Origin: Bacteroidaceae bacterium
Lineage (GTDB): Bacteria; Bacteroidota; Bacteroidia; Bacteroidales; Bacteroidaceae
Direction: 5' to 3'
Length of the DNA: 48,050 nt
Assembly: GCA_900765575.1 (NCBI GenBank)
Contig: CAAFRW010000144.1
Location: 1 to 48,050, forward strand
Below, piece after piece: positions 35,420 through 43,757 of the stretch (positions are counted from its first letter, which is position 1; the number at the start of each line of letters is the position of its first letter). A model generated the notes under the pieces. The model was given only the letters and a program-made list of their open reading frames with translations, was not told the origin of the DNA and searched no databases. The position numbers and the translations under genes were made by a program.

Positions 35420-36227
35420 GGTCTGTTTCCTCCTTTCCGTTCATATACGGTTTGTAGAATGTTTCATACTCATTTTCCAGGTAAGCATGACATCCGAAAG
35501 GTAGTTGTCCGGTGCGGGAATAGAGAAAAGAAGGACGTCCCTCGAAGGCGAAATACATCGCTTCGGGAGTCTCCGGCACACGCCATCTCAGGCAACTGTC
35601 CGCCAACATGGCATAGAATAAATCTTCGTTGACCGTATCTCCGACCAGGAAGTAGGACAGATGGTTACGATATCCGAATAGTCCGCGGAGGGTTAGCGGC
35701 AGCCGGTGTAACGGACCTCTATAGCGGTAAAATCTCCAGAGCCCTCTGGCATGCAGTACTTTCCCCGTGCACGAGAAGACCTCGATGAAAGATTGGATTC
35801 GCCGTAATGAGAAGCCTCCGTTCCCACTGTTTACAGGGTCTACTTCTTTATTCAGTTTAAGAAAGGGAGCTCCTACATAATCGTATCCTTTTTGGCACCA
35901 TTCGTCCAACCGGTCGCTGAAAACGTAGGCGTCCAGCTGGTAAATAAGCATGTATTCCCATTGGGAAAACCGTTGGTAGAAGGAGCGGGTCAGCATCAAA
36001 CGATTATATCCCCGTTGACTGGCGAAGAAGTCGGCATCAAAGAACTCTACCCGATAGGTAGCCTTTTCTTTTTCGAAAACCGCATCATATACGGTACGGT
36101 TGAGCGACGAGGTGCAAACCAGGCAGAGGTCGTGCTTTCCCAAAACGCGGATGCATTGGCGCAGCGACTTCAACTCTTCTGCTGAAGGATTCTCCTTGTA
36201 AACAGGTATGATGACAACCTTTTTCAT
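35412..36227 (-). CDS. DUF5672 protein, probable glycosyltransferase
   Basis: A 271-residue protein with the family blocks MLIYQLDAYVF, YDYVGAPF and NSGNGGFSLRR. The QLDAYVF stretch sits where GT-A enzymes keep their acidic metal motif, and the GGFSLR block resembles acceptor-site motifs of GT32/GT-A enzymes, so a sugar-transfer role is likely. It overlaps the flippase gene by four bases. Confidence 0.85.
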   Translation of the reverse strand: MKKVVIIPVYKENPSAEELKSLRQCIRVLGKHDLCLVCTSSLNRTVYDAVFEKEKATYRVEFFDADFFASQRGYNRLMLTRSFYQRFSQWEYMLIYQLDAYVFSDRLDEWCQKGYDYVGAPFLKLNKEVDPVNSGNGGFSLRRIQSFIEVFSCTGKVLHARGLWRFYRYRGPLHRLPLTLRGLFGYRNHLSYFLVGDTVNEDLFYAMLADSCLRWRVPETPEAMYFAFEGRPSFLYSRTGQLPFGCHAYLENEYETFYKPYMNGKEETDHD

Positions 36228-37669
36228 TGAAATTGTTTCTTTAGATATTGGATGCTCTCTTTCAGTACAACGGCTTTACAAAGATACAGAACTCCGGTAT
36301 AAAGTGAAGCAACTATCACCATTTTTATACCTAAACGGAGATAAATATTTTCTATATTCAACGTAATGAAATAGGCAATGGCTATGGCTCCCAGTGCTGC
36401 GAACAGGAACGGGAAGATATCCCGGCACACCAAATTGAAAAGCCGTATCGGGATGCAACGGCGGACAAAATAGTACCATACAAAGAACCAGAACAGATTG
36501 ACGATGATGTAGTTGATAACCATTTGAACCAATCCGTAAGGGTACGAAAGGAATACAACGGCCAGTTGGATGATATCCAGCGTAATGGTGGAATACATGA
36601 AGATGTTGGATTTGCCATGGCTGACAATCACGTTGGCGCAAAGGTTATTGATGGGTGTAATGGCTCCCCAGATGCAGAAAAGTTGCATATAGGGAATACT
36701 GGCTGCCCATTTATCCGTAACGGTGATGAATATGAATTCGTGGGAAACGAAAGCCAATCCCAGCATACAGGGGAATACCAGAAAGGAGACGAAACGTACC
36801 ATTTTGCGGAACGCCTGTTCCTGTCGTCCCGGATTGTTGGAGAGTTGTGCCAACACCGGTTGCGAAACATTATTGACCATACCCCATACCACAGAGTAGC
36901 CCACATAGCTCCATTTGTAGCCCTGTCCGTAGTCTCCGGCTGCTTTGGGTGAATAATATTTTCCAATTAGCGGGCCGAATATATTGTTGTTCACTACGTT
37001 GAAGAGTCCGGTAATAAGCAGTTTGGCACTGAAAGGAAACATCTGTTTCAACGGTTGGGAATCGAACCGGAAAGACGGACGCCAGGGTGAATAATACCAG
37101 CGTAGCAACGTGCCGATGAAACCTTGCAACACCATCTGTACGAATAAACTCCAATAGGCCATGCCTTGCCATGCCATTCCTACAGCTACCATGCCAGAAA
37201 GGACAAACGCGCTGATTTCGATTTTCGCCTTCTCTTTAATCATCAAGTTCTTCACAAGGAGGGCATTGTGTACCGTTCCCGTACTGCCGAATAAAAACCA
37301 AAGGAACATGAAGCGGGCCGGAGTAGTGAGTGAAGGAACTCCCAACCAGACTGCAATGTAAGGGGCGGCCAAGAAGAGAAGGATATACAAAAAGACTCCC
37401 ATTCCGGTGCTGAACCAGAATACGGAGTTATAATCTTTGTCCGTAGCGTCTTTTTTGTTGATAAGTGCCGTGGTAAATCCGCTGTCCAGAAGAAGGTTGG
37501 CAGCCGTTGTAAAGATAATGAGCATGGTAAACATACCATAATCTGTCTGGGAGAGCAGACGTGCCAGACAGATACCGAACACTAAGCTCAGTAGTTGCTG
37601 GATACCGTTGCTGATGCCTCCCCAGAACAGTCCTTTCGCTGTTTTATCTTTTAGTGATTGTTCTGCCAT
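36224..37669 (-). CDS. Wzx-type lipid-linked oligosaccharide flippase
   Basis: A 481-residue inner-membrane protein of the polysaccharide transporter/MOP superfamily with about 12-14 membrane segments. The opening KTAKGLFWGGISNGIQQLLS and the ARLLSQTDYGMF loop are typical. It should flip the finished undecaprenyl-linked glycan to the periplasmic side. I chose ATG 37669 (MAEQSLKDK); the frame to 37705 adds 12 residues without family support. It is the first gene of the coupled series and lies 100 bp after the DUF3783 gene, with no clear promoter between. Confidence 0.92.
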   Translation of the reverse strand: MAEQSLKDKTAKGLFWGGISNGIQQLLSLVFGICLARLLSQTDYGMFTMLIIFTTAANLLLDSGFTTALINKKDATDKDYNSVFWFSTGMGVFLYILLFLAAPYIAVWLGVPSLTTPARFMFLWFLFGSTGTVHNALLVKNLMIKEKAKIEISAFVLSGMVAVGMAWQGMAYWSLFVQMVLQGFIGTLLRWYYSPWRPSFRFDSQPLKQMFPFSAKLLITGLFNVVNNNIFGPLIGKYYSPKAAGDYGQGYKWSYVGYSVVWGMVNNVSQPVLAQLSNNPGRQEQAFRKMVRFVSFLVFPCMLGLAFVSHEFIFITVTDKWAASIPYMQLFCIWGAITPINNLCANVIVSHGKSNIFMYSTITLDIIQLAVVFLSYPYGLVQMVINYIIVNLFWFFVWYYFVRRCIPIRLFNLVCRDIFPFLFAALGAIAIAYFITLNIENIYLRLGIKMVIVASLYTGVLYLCKAVVLKESIQYLKKQFQ

Positions 37670-37769
37670 CGCGCTTTTTGAATGAAGTTTTAAAAAACAG
37701 AGCATAAAGAGGAGGAATTCAATATTCCATACTGCCCGGAGACGTATTCTTCGTTTCAGTTCTTAGTCT

Positions 37770-38141
37770 CTATTTCTCCTGAAAAGCTTTATGCTCGCCG
37801 AGCAATTCTTGATACAATTGTAACGAATTCCAATGTACGTTGTGCTGTGTCAGCGATGCTTTTAAATCTACAGAAACAATGTTCGCTTTCCGGAAAGCAT
37901 CCAGCATGCTGTATATCTCTTTCGGGATGAATTCGCAGAATAAAATCATTTCATCGGTCAATACAGCTTGACTCAAAGGAGTCCCTTTCTTTGTAAAACC
38001 GGGGTATCCGGCTAAAGAACCTATCTGCTCAAGATATTCCTCGGGCTTTACGTGGAGTATGCCGATATGTAAAGAGGAGCAGATTTTTTCAATCTGCTTC
38101 CCCTTTTCATTCTCTAAGTTATAGAGTAAAAGTTGCTTCAT
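37770..38141 (-). CDS. DUF3783 protein
   Basis: A small cytoplasmic protein (123 residues) of the DUF3783 type: LLYNLENEKGKQIEKICSSLHI at the start, the block PVLTDEMILF-like (here AVLTDEMILFCEF) in the middle and NIVSVDLKASLTQHN near the end. Function not known. Its ATG shares one base with the metG stop (TAATG), so translation is coupled to metG. Confidence 0.8.
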   Translation of the reverse strand: MKQLLLYNLENEKGKQIEKICSSLHIGILHVKPEEYLEQIGSLAGYPGFTKKGTPLSQAVLTDEMILFCEFIPKEIYSMLDAFRKANIVSVDLKASLTQHNVHWNSLQLYQELLGEHKAFQEK

Positions 38142-40180
38142 TATTTTACTTCACTTCCCGGTTTAACTTCTTTCATGGTCGTTATCACAGAGAGTGAACC
38201 GTCGAAGTTCTCGGCCGAAAGAATCATTCCTTCCGAAACAATGCCTTTCAGTTTACGCGGAGCCAGATTGGCTACAAAGCATACTTGTTTGCCTACCAAC
38301 TCTTCCGGTTTGTAATGTTGTGCGATGCCCGAAACAATGGTGCGGTTCTCCAGTCCGTCGGCAATCTTAAATTGCAGAAGCTTATCGGCCTTAGGCACTT
38401 TCTGGCATTCCAAAACCGTACCGACACGAATATCCAGTTTCATGAAATCATCGAATTCAATGTTTTTCCGGATAGGGTTCGCTTTGTAATTAGCCTCTTC
38501 GTTCGCCTGTTTCGTATCTAATAACTTCTGAACCTGAGCCTCAATCGTACTGTCCTCTATCTTTTCGAATAACAGTTCGGCGGGGTTCAACTGGTGTCCG
38601 GCTTCCAGCAGGTCGGTCCGTCCTAATTGGTTCCAATCAAAAGAATTCATGTTCAACATCTTGCGTAGTTTTTCCGAACTGAACGGAAGGAACGGTTCAA
38701 AGGCGATAGCCAGATTGGCAACCAATTGCAGCGAGATGTTCAGAATGGTAGCCACTCTCTTCATGTCGGTTTTAGCCAGTTTCCAAGGTTCTGTGTCTGC
38801 CAGGTATTTATTTCCGATGCGTGCCAGATTCATGGCTTCTTTTTGTGCATCGCGGAACTTGAATACGTTCAATAGCTTTTCCACTTCTCCTTTCACATCG
38901 GCAAACTCTTTGAGTGTTTCCTTGTCGTAGTCGGTCAATTCGTCGCATGCCGGTACTTTTCCGTCGAAGTACTTTTGGGTGAGTACCAATGCCCGGTTTA
39001 CAAAGTTACCGTATACAGCCACCAACTCGTTGTTGTTACGTGCCTGGAAATCTTTCCATGTAAAGTCGTTGTCTTTTGTTTCCGGTGCGTTAGCCGTCAG
39101 TACATAACGAAGCACGTCCTGCTTGCCCGGGAAATCAGCCAGATATTCGTGCAACCACACTGCCCAGTTGCGGGAAGTGGAGATTTTGTCTCCTTCCAGA
39201 TTCAGGAATTCGTTGCTGGGTACATTATCCGGTAAAATATAGCTTCCCTCCGCCTTCAGCATAGCCGGGAACACGATGCAGTGGAATACGATATTGTCTT
39301 TTCCGATGAAATGAATCAAACGGGTTTCAGGGTCTTTCCACCATTTTTCCCACGAATCGGGGAGCAACTCTTTGGTATTGGAAATGTAGCCGATGGGGGC
39401 ATCGAACCATACATAAAGCACTTTTCCTTCAGCACCTTCTACCGGAACCGGAATACCCCAGTCTAAGTCGCGGCTTACGGCACGAGGCTGTAATCCCATA
39501 TCCAACCAGCTTTTACATTGGCCGTACACATTGGGGCGCCACTCTTTATGCTCTTCCAATATCCATTTTCTTAACCATCCTTCGTGCTTGTCCAGAGGTA
39601 AATACCAGTGTTTCGTTTCACGCATGACAGGTTTGCTGCCGCTGATGGCGCTTTTAGGGTTGATTAGTTCGGTAGGCGAAAGAGACGTTCCGCACTTTTC
39701 GCATTGGTCGCCGTAAGCACCTTCTGCATGACAGTGGGGACATTCGCCGGTAATATACCGGTCGGCGAGGAAAGTCTTGGACTCTTCGTCGTAATATTGT
39801 TCGGAGGTACGTTCTATAAACTCGCCTTTTTCATACAGCTTGCGGAAAAACTCGGAAGCCAGCTGATGATGAGTTGGTGAGGTGGTGCGTGAGTATACAT
39901 CGAAAGAAATACCGAACTCTTTAAATGATTCCTTTATCAGGTTGTGATATCTGTCCACTATTTCCTGTGGAGTAACCCCTTCTTTTTTGGCGCGGATGGT
40001 GATAGGCACTCCGTGCTCGTCGGAGCCTCCGATAAAAAGAACATCTTCTTTTTTCAGGCGAAGATAACGGACGTAAATATCAGCCGGAACGTAAACGCCG
40101 GCTAAATGGCCGATGTGAACCGGTCCGTTGGCATAAGGCAAGGCGGATGTTACTGTGGTTCTTTTGAATTTCTTTTCCAT
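38141..40180 (-). CDS. metG: Methionyl-tRNA synthetase
   Basis: Class I aminoacyl-tRNA synthetase charging initiator and elongator tRNA-Met. HIGH motif at 22-25 (PVHIGHLAG), KMSKS-loop as KISTS at 332-336, and a zinc knuckle (CPHCHAEGAYGDQCEKC) near 145-163. The C-terminal OB-fold tRNA-binding domain begins at FDDFMKLDIRVGTVL, the dimeric form. The ATG at 40180 gives the normal N-terminus (MEKKFKRTTVTSALPYANG) and 679 residues; an upstream frame to 40246 adds a non-conserved 22-residue stretch. Confidence 0.97.
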   Translation of the reverse strand: MEKKFKRTTVTSALPYANGPVHIGHLAGVYVPADIYVRYLRLKKEDVLFIGGSDEHGVPITIRAKKEGVTPQEIVDRYHNLIKESFKEFGISFDVYSRTTSPTHHQLASEFFRKLYEKGEFIERTSEQYYDEESKTFLADRYITGECPHCHAEGAYGDQCEKCGTSLSPTELINPKSAISGSKPVMRETKHWYLPLDKHEGWLRKWILEEHKEWRPNVYGQCKSWLDMGLQPRAVSRDLDWGIPVPVEGAEGKVLYVWFDAPIGYISNTKELLPDSWEKWWKDPETRLIHFIGKDNIVFHCIVFPAMLKAEGSYILPDNVPSNEFLNLEGDKISTSRNWAVWLHEYLADFPGKQDVLRYVLTANAPETKDNDFTWKDFQARNNNELVAVYGNFVNRALVLTQKYFDGKVPACDELTDYDKETLKEFADVKGEVEKLLNVFKFRDAQKEAMNLARIGNKYLADTEPWKLAKTDMKRVATILNISLQLVANLAIAFEPFLPFSSEKLRKMLNMNSFDWNQLGRTDLLEAGHQLNPAELLFEKIEDSTIEAQVQKLLDTKQANEEANYKANPIRKNIEFDDFMKLDIRVGTVLECQKVPKADKLLQFKIADGLENRTIVSGIAQHYKPEELVGKQVCFVANLAPRKLKGIVSEGMILSAENFDGSLSVITTMKEVKPGSEVK

Positions 40181-40298
40181 TAAAGTTATGTTTTTTGTAT
40201 TCTTTTCTTCTAAAAGATTAAGCAAAATGAAGCTTAGGAAAGCCATATTCTATTCACTTTCAAACAGTTTAGTGATTGCTTATATTTTGCTTTAGCTG

Positions 40299-40306
40299 CA
40301 AAGATA
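40299..40306 (-). promoter_or_regulatory. -7 promoter element of metG
   Basis: TATCTTTG on the minus strand, about 120 bp before the metG ATG, leaving a leader of roughly 110 nt. It may be the promoter for metG, DUF3783 and possibly the flippase-led glycan genes. Confidence 0.6.
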
Positions 40307-40329
40307 GTGAAATTTGCCATTATGGCGGA

Positions 40330-41868
40330 TTATCCTCCCCAATTTTCTCTGTCGAGACTGCGATATCCTATGGCTTCGGCAATGTGGGAAGATGTTATTT
40401 TGTCCGAGCCTTCCAAATCGGCAATGGTACGGGATACTTTTAAGATACGGTCGTAAGCCCTGGCCGAAAGGTTTAGTTTGGTCATGGCTGTTTGTAACAG
40501 AGTCAGTCCCCTTGCGTCCGGCTGTGCGTATCGGGCAAGCAGGGAGGAGGTCATTTGGGCGTTGCAATGGATACCCGTATGCTCCTTATAACGCTCTTCC
40601 TGTATGGAACGGGCACGGATGACCCGCTCCCGTATCCGTGCGCTGGACTCTCCCTGTTGCAGAGAGGTGAGTTTCTCGAACGGAACCGGCGTGATTTCCA
40701 CTTGAATGTCGATTCGGTCGAGTAAAGGACCGGAAATGCGGCTGAGGTAACGTTGCACCTGTCCGGGGTTGCAGACACAGGGACGGGTAGGATGGTTATA
40801 GTAACCGCACGGACAAGGGTTCATGGACGCTATGAGCATAAAACTTGCCGGATATCGTACCGTATATTTAGCCCGGGAGATGGTGATGTTCCGGTCTTCC
40901 AAAGGTTGGCGCAGCATTTCGAGCACGCTCCGGTTAAATTCAGGTAACTCGTCGGCAAAAAGTACCCCGTTATGCGCCAGACTGATTTCTCCGGGCTGTG
41001 GGTTGGAACCTCCGCCCACTAATGCGATGGAAGAGGTGGAGTGATGAGGTGTCCGGAACGGACGGTGGGCGATGAGGGAGGTGTTCTGTCCCAATTTGCC
41101 GGCAACGGAATGTATTTTGGTTGTTTCCAGACTCTCGGATAAAGAAAGCGGAGGGAGGATAGAGGGCAACCGCTTGGCCATCATAGACTTTCCGCTTCCC
41201 GGAGGGCCTATCATAATCAGATTATGTCCGCCTGCAGCCGCTACTTCCAAAGCCCGTTTTACATTCTCCTGTCCCTTTACATCGGCAAAATCAAATTCAT
41301 AATCTTCCTGCTGCGCTTGGAATTCTTTGCGTGTATCTACAACGGTAGGGGCAAGCTCCCGTTCTCCGTTCAGAAACTCAATAACCTCTTTAATGTTTTC
41401 TACGCCGTAAACGTGCAGATTATTTACTACCGCCGCTTCTTTTGCATTTTGTTTGGGAAGGATGATTCCTTTAAAGCCTTGCTCGCGCGCTTTGATGGCG
41501 ATAGGCAAAGCTCCTTTGATGGGTTGCAGACTGCCGTCCAGACTCAACTCGCCAATGGTAAGATAATCGCTTAGTTTCTTCTCCGAGACCGCTTTAGAGG
41601 TGGCCAATAGACCTATAGCTAAAGGCAAATCATACGAAGAACCCTCTTTGCGGATGTCCGCCGGAGCCATGTTGACTACAATCTGGCAAGTGGGGAATTT
41701 GTATCCGTTTACCTGTAAGGCTGAGATGATGCGCTCGTGACTCTCTTTTACAGCAGAGTCCGGCAGACCGACTAAGAAGAATTTGATACCTCTGGAGCTG
41801 TTTACTTCGATGGTAACAATGGTCGCGTCAACGCCTTGCACTGCTGCGGCAAATAGTTTTACGAGCAT
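40330..41868 (-). CDS. yifB: YifB/ComM-family magnesium-chelatase-like AAA ATPase
   Basis: A 512-residue AAA+ protein. An N-terminal Lon-like/ChlI domain (VEVNSSRGIKFFLVGLPDSAVKES) precedes the ATPase with Walker A GPPGSGKS at 221-228 and Walker B GVLFADELPEF. The C-terminal region includes ASMNPCPCGYYNHP and further cysteines. In other bacteria ComM is a helicase promoting branch migration during natural transformation; a similar recombination role is likely. It starts 3 bp after the cysteine-less TlpA gene and is probably cotranscribed with it. Confidence 0.95.
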   Translation of the reverse strand: MLVKLFAAAVQGVDATIVTIEVNSSRGIKFFLVGLPDSAVKESHERIISALQVNGYKFPTCQIVVNMAPADIRKEGSSYDLPLAIGLLATSKAVSEKKLSDYLTIGELSLDGSLQPIKGALPIAIKAREQGFKGIILPKQNAKEAAVVNNLHVYGVENIKEVIEFLNGERELAPTVVDTRKEFQAQQEDYEFDFADVKGQENVKRALEVAAAGGHNLIMIGPPGSGKSMMAKRLPSILPPLSLSESLETTKIHSVAGKLGQNTSLIAHRPFRTPHHSTSSIALVGGGSNPQPGEISLAHNGVLFADELPEFNRSVLEMLRQPLEDRNITISRAKYTVRYPASFMLIASMNPCPCGYYNHPTRPCVCNPGQVQRYLSRISGPLLDRIDIQVEITPVPFEKLTSLQQGESSARIRERVIRARSIQEERYKEHTGIHCNAQMTSSLLARYAQPDARGLTLLQTAMTKLNLSARAYDRILKVSRTIADLEGSDKITSSHIAEAIGYRSLDRENWGG

Positions 41869-41871
41869 ACT

Positions 41872-42933
41872 CTATTTCTTTTTTAATTTGTTTTTCCGCT
41901 CTTTTTCCTGTTTCAGAAGGGATTCTATTTTGTCGGTCAACTCTTTGATGTCCGAAGACTTTGTCGCGATTCTTCGTTGGGGTGTCATTACTACAACAGT
42001 GGGCACTTTTTCTATTCCGAACTGTTTTACTACGGCGCTTTCCCAACCCTCTCCATCGTAAGTCTGTTCTCCGCTAACCGTATCGTTCTTAGCTACGTCT
42101 TCCCATCGCTTCTTATCCGTATCTAACGAGAAATAGACAAAAGAGACGTCCTCTTTTTTCAGTTTCTTTTGTAGAGCAGCCAACTCTTTTTGTAGCTTCA
42201 TGCTAGGCTCGCTCCAGGTAGCCCAGAACGAGAGGACAAGCACTTTATCTCTAAAATTGTAAGACGTCAAGCTCTCTCCTTTCAAGTTCTTCATTCTATA
42301 GCTGGAGACGTATTTACCTGTATCCGCTTTGATGGCGTAATCGAGCTTCTGCTGAACGGATTGGATAAGGGGATGGTCGTGCAACATTCCGCTCATACTT
42401 TCAATCAGGGTGTTGATACGTCTGAAATCAGGATGAGGAGTTTGTATAAAGTATTTATTAAGCAGGTATATGCTTACTTGCGAAAAAGGGTGGTTACGTA
42501 TAAAAGAGTCCGCTTCTGCGGTAATCAGTTCCAGCGAATCTCTCAGGCTTTGTATATGGAGATTAAACCGGCTGAAATCCTCGTTTTCTTCTCCGCCTGT
42601 TATTTGCAGGGAATCAGGTTGCAAAGCATCTCCTTCGATAGATACCGTTAACCCTTTGTCTGCAAAAATAGGCAGCATTTCACCTTGGTTGAAGAGGAGC
42701 GTAAGCGGAAGCAATGTATCGATTTCCGTTTCGTATTTAAATTTTCCTTTCTCCAATCGGATAGTATCTATCCGGTCGAATGGCTTTTGTGTTCCAAACA
42801 AATAAAGCTCATTTCCGGTTACATTCTTTATATCTCCTTCCAGCTTAAATGTCTTCTTGGAACGCTGGCAACTGCCTAATATAAAGAGTAGCAGGCACAA
42901 AAGGAGTATTGGATTTCTGTTGAGGCGCATCAT
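41872..42933 (-). CDS. TlpA-like lipoprotein lacking active-site cysteines
   Basis: A 353-residue lipoprotein: lipobox ILGSC with lipidated Cys22, an N-terminal DUF4369-type beta domain (FKLEGDIKNVTGNELYLFG), a helical middle and a C-terminal thioredoxin fold. Where TlpA proteins have WCGPC this one reads WATWSEPSMK: both catalytic positions are serine (241 and 244). The fold is otherwise well kept, including the cis-Pro region (VPTVVVMTP). It therefore cannot do thiol-disulfide exchange at this site and may be a binding or scaffold protein. ATG 42933 (MMRLN) is chosen because a -7 promoter element lies only 3 bp before the more upstream ATG at 42957. Confidence 0.88.
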   Translation of the reverse strand: MMRLNRNPILLLCLLLFILGSCQRSKKTFKLEGDIKNVTGNELYLFGTQKPFDRIDTIRLEKGKFKYETEIDTLLPLTLLFNQGEMLPIFADKGLTVSIEGDALQPDSLQITGGEENEDFSRFNLHIQSLRDSLELITAEADSFIRNHPFSQVSIYLLNKYFIQTPHPDFRRINTLIESMSGMLHDHPLIQSVQQKLDYAIKADTGKYVSSYRMKNLKGESLTSYNFRDKVLVLSFWATWSEPSMKLQKELAALQKKLKKEDVSFVYFSLDTDKKRWEDVAKNDTVSGEQTYDGEGWESAVVKQFGIEKVPTVVVMTPQRRIATKSSDIKELTDKIESLLKQEKERKNKLKKK

Positions 42934-42959
42934 GTTAGTAAATTCTTTGATTTTCAAGA

Positions 42960-42967
42960 CAAAGATA
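42960..42967 (-). promoter_or_regulatory. -7 promoter element of TlpA-like/yifB operon
   Basis: TATCTTTG on the minus strand, 26 bp before the chosen ATG. A second identical octamer sits 85 bp upstream at 43045-43052 and could be an alternative promoter. Confidence 0.6.
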
Positions 42968-43410
42968 AGGCAAACACAGGGCTAGTAAAATGAACTTGTT
43001 CATTTCTTATGCCAAGATGAAGCTTTTCTTCGCTTTTTCGCCTACAAAGATAGGTAGAAATTTTGAAAGGCGGAGCAGAACTGAGTAAGATATGTTGTGT
43101 AAACGATAATGCCCAGGCGTACACAGAAAGTGTGCCATCGTTAGAAATACTTTTAATGAATGTGCGAACCTGCGCTCTGTGGTTCTTCTTTCATTTAGTT
43201 GAACGTTTGTAATCGGCTTGCCGATGTTTATTGTTGTCGTAATCTCTGTAACTTTCTTATCTATTTGTATAACGGATAGCCCTCTGAAAGCTTTTCAGCT
43301 GAATGGAAGATTACACCTCTATTATAAGCAGGTGTTCGTCTCAGGCTAAAAGCTACTACATCCGTAGCTTCTCCTAACTACCTTATCAACGTACCTTGTT
43401 GTTCGGTGTG

Positions 43411-43590
43411 ATGCCACGCTGTTGGCATGGGTGTGACATAGGTGTGTGTCACAAGTGTGCCACGCTGTTGGCATGAGTGTGACATAGGTATGTGTCACAA
43501 GTGTGCTAACAGCGTGGCATGAGTACGCTTTATACGAACCTGAATTCAGTTGACATACATACGGTCTTATGCCCTGATAAGGCTTGATAA
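43411..43590. repeat. Intergenic repeat element, copy B
   Basis: It begins with an 18-bp palindrome (43411-43428; arms ATGCCA/TGGCAT) differing at two bases from the one in copy A. Then come 46-bp units, each two 23-bp halves: the GCCACGCTGTTGGCAT block starts at 43413 and 43459, its inverted form at 43505, and TGTGTCACAA recurs at 43445 and 43491. The tail starting CCTGAATT at 43539 aligns with the tail of copy A over about 50 bp. Confidence 0.8.
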
Positions 43591-43757
43591 AAGTTTAGGA
43601 GTAATTGAAACCGAAAGGTTTTTCCGGTTGCTTTTAACAGGATTTACCTCCGGATATGACGAAGAACCACCATTTTATCTTGTATTGGTGGCAGAGTATC
43701 TGTATGGTTCTATAATATACTTCTAATGAAATATCTCCAAAGTAGTCGAACTCTTTT

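Larger units (their letters stand above)
42934..43757. other. Gene-free interval with promoters and repeat element
   Basis: An 824-bp interval. It holds two -7 elements facing the TlpA-like gene, about 350 bp of unremarkable AT-rich sequence with a short CTGAAA/TTTCAG hairpin near 43290, and repeat element copy B. No coding frame of note is seen. Confidence 0.65.
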
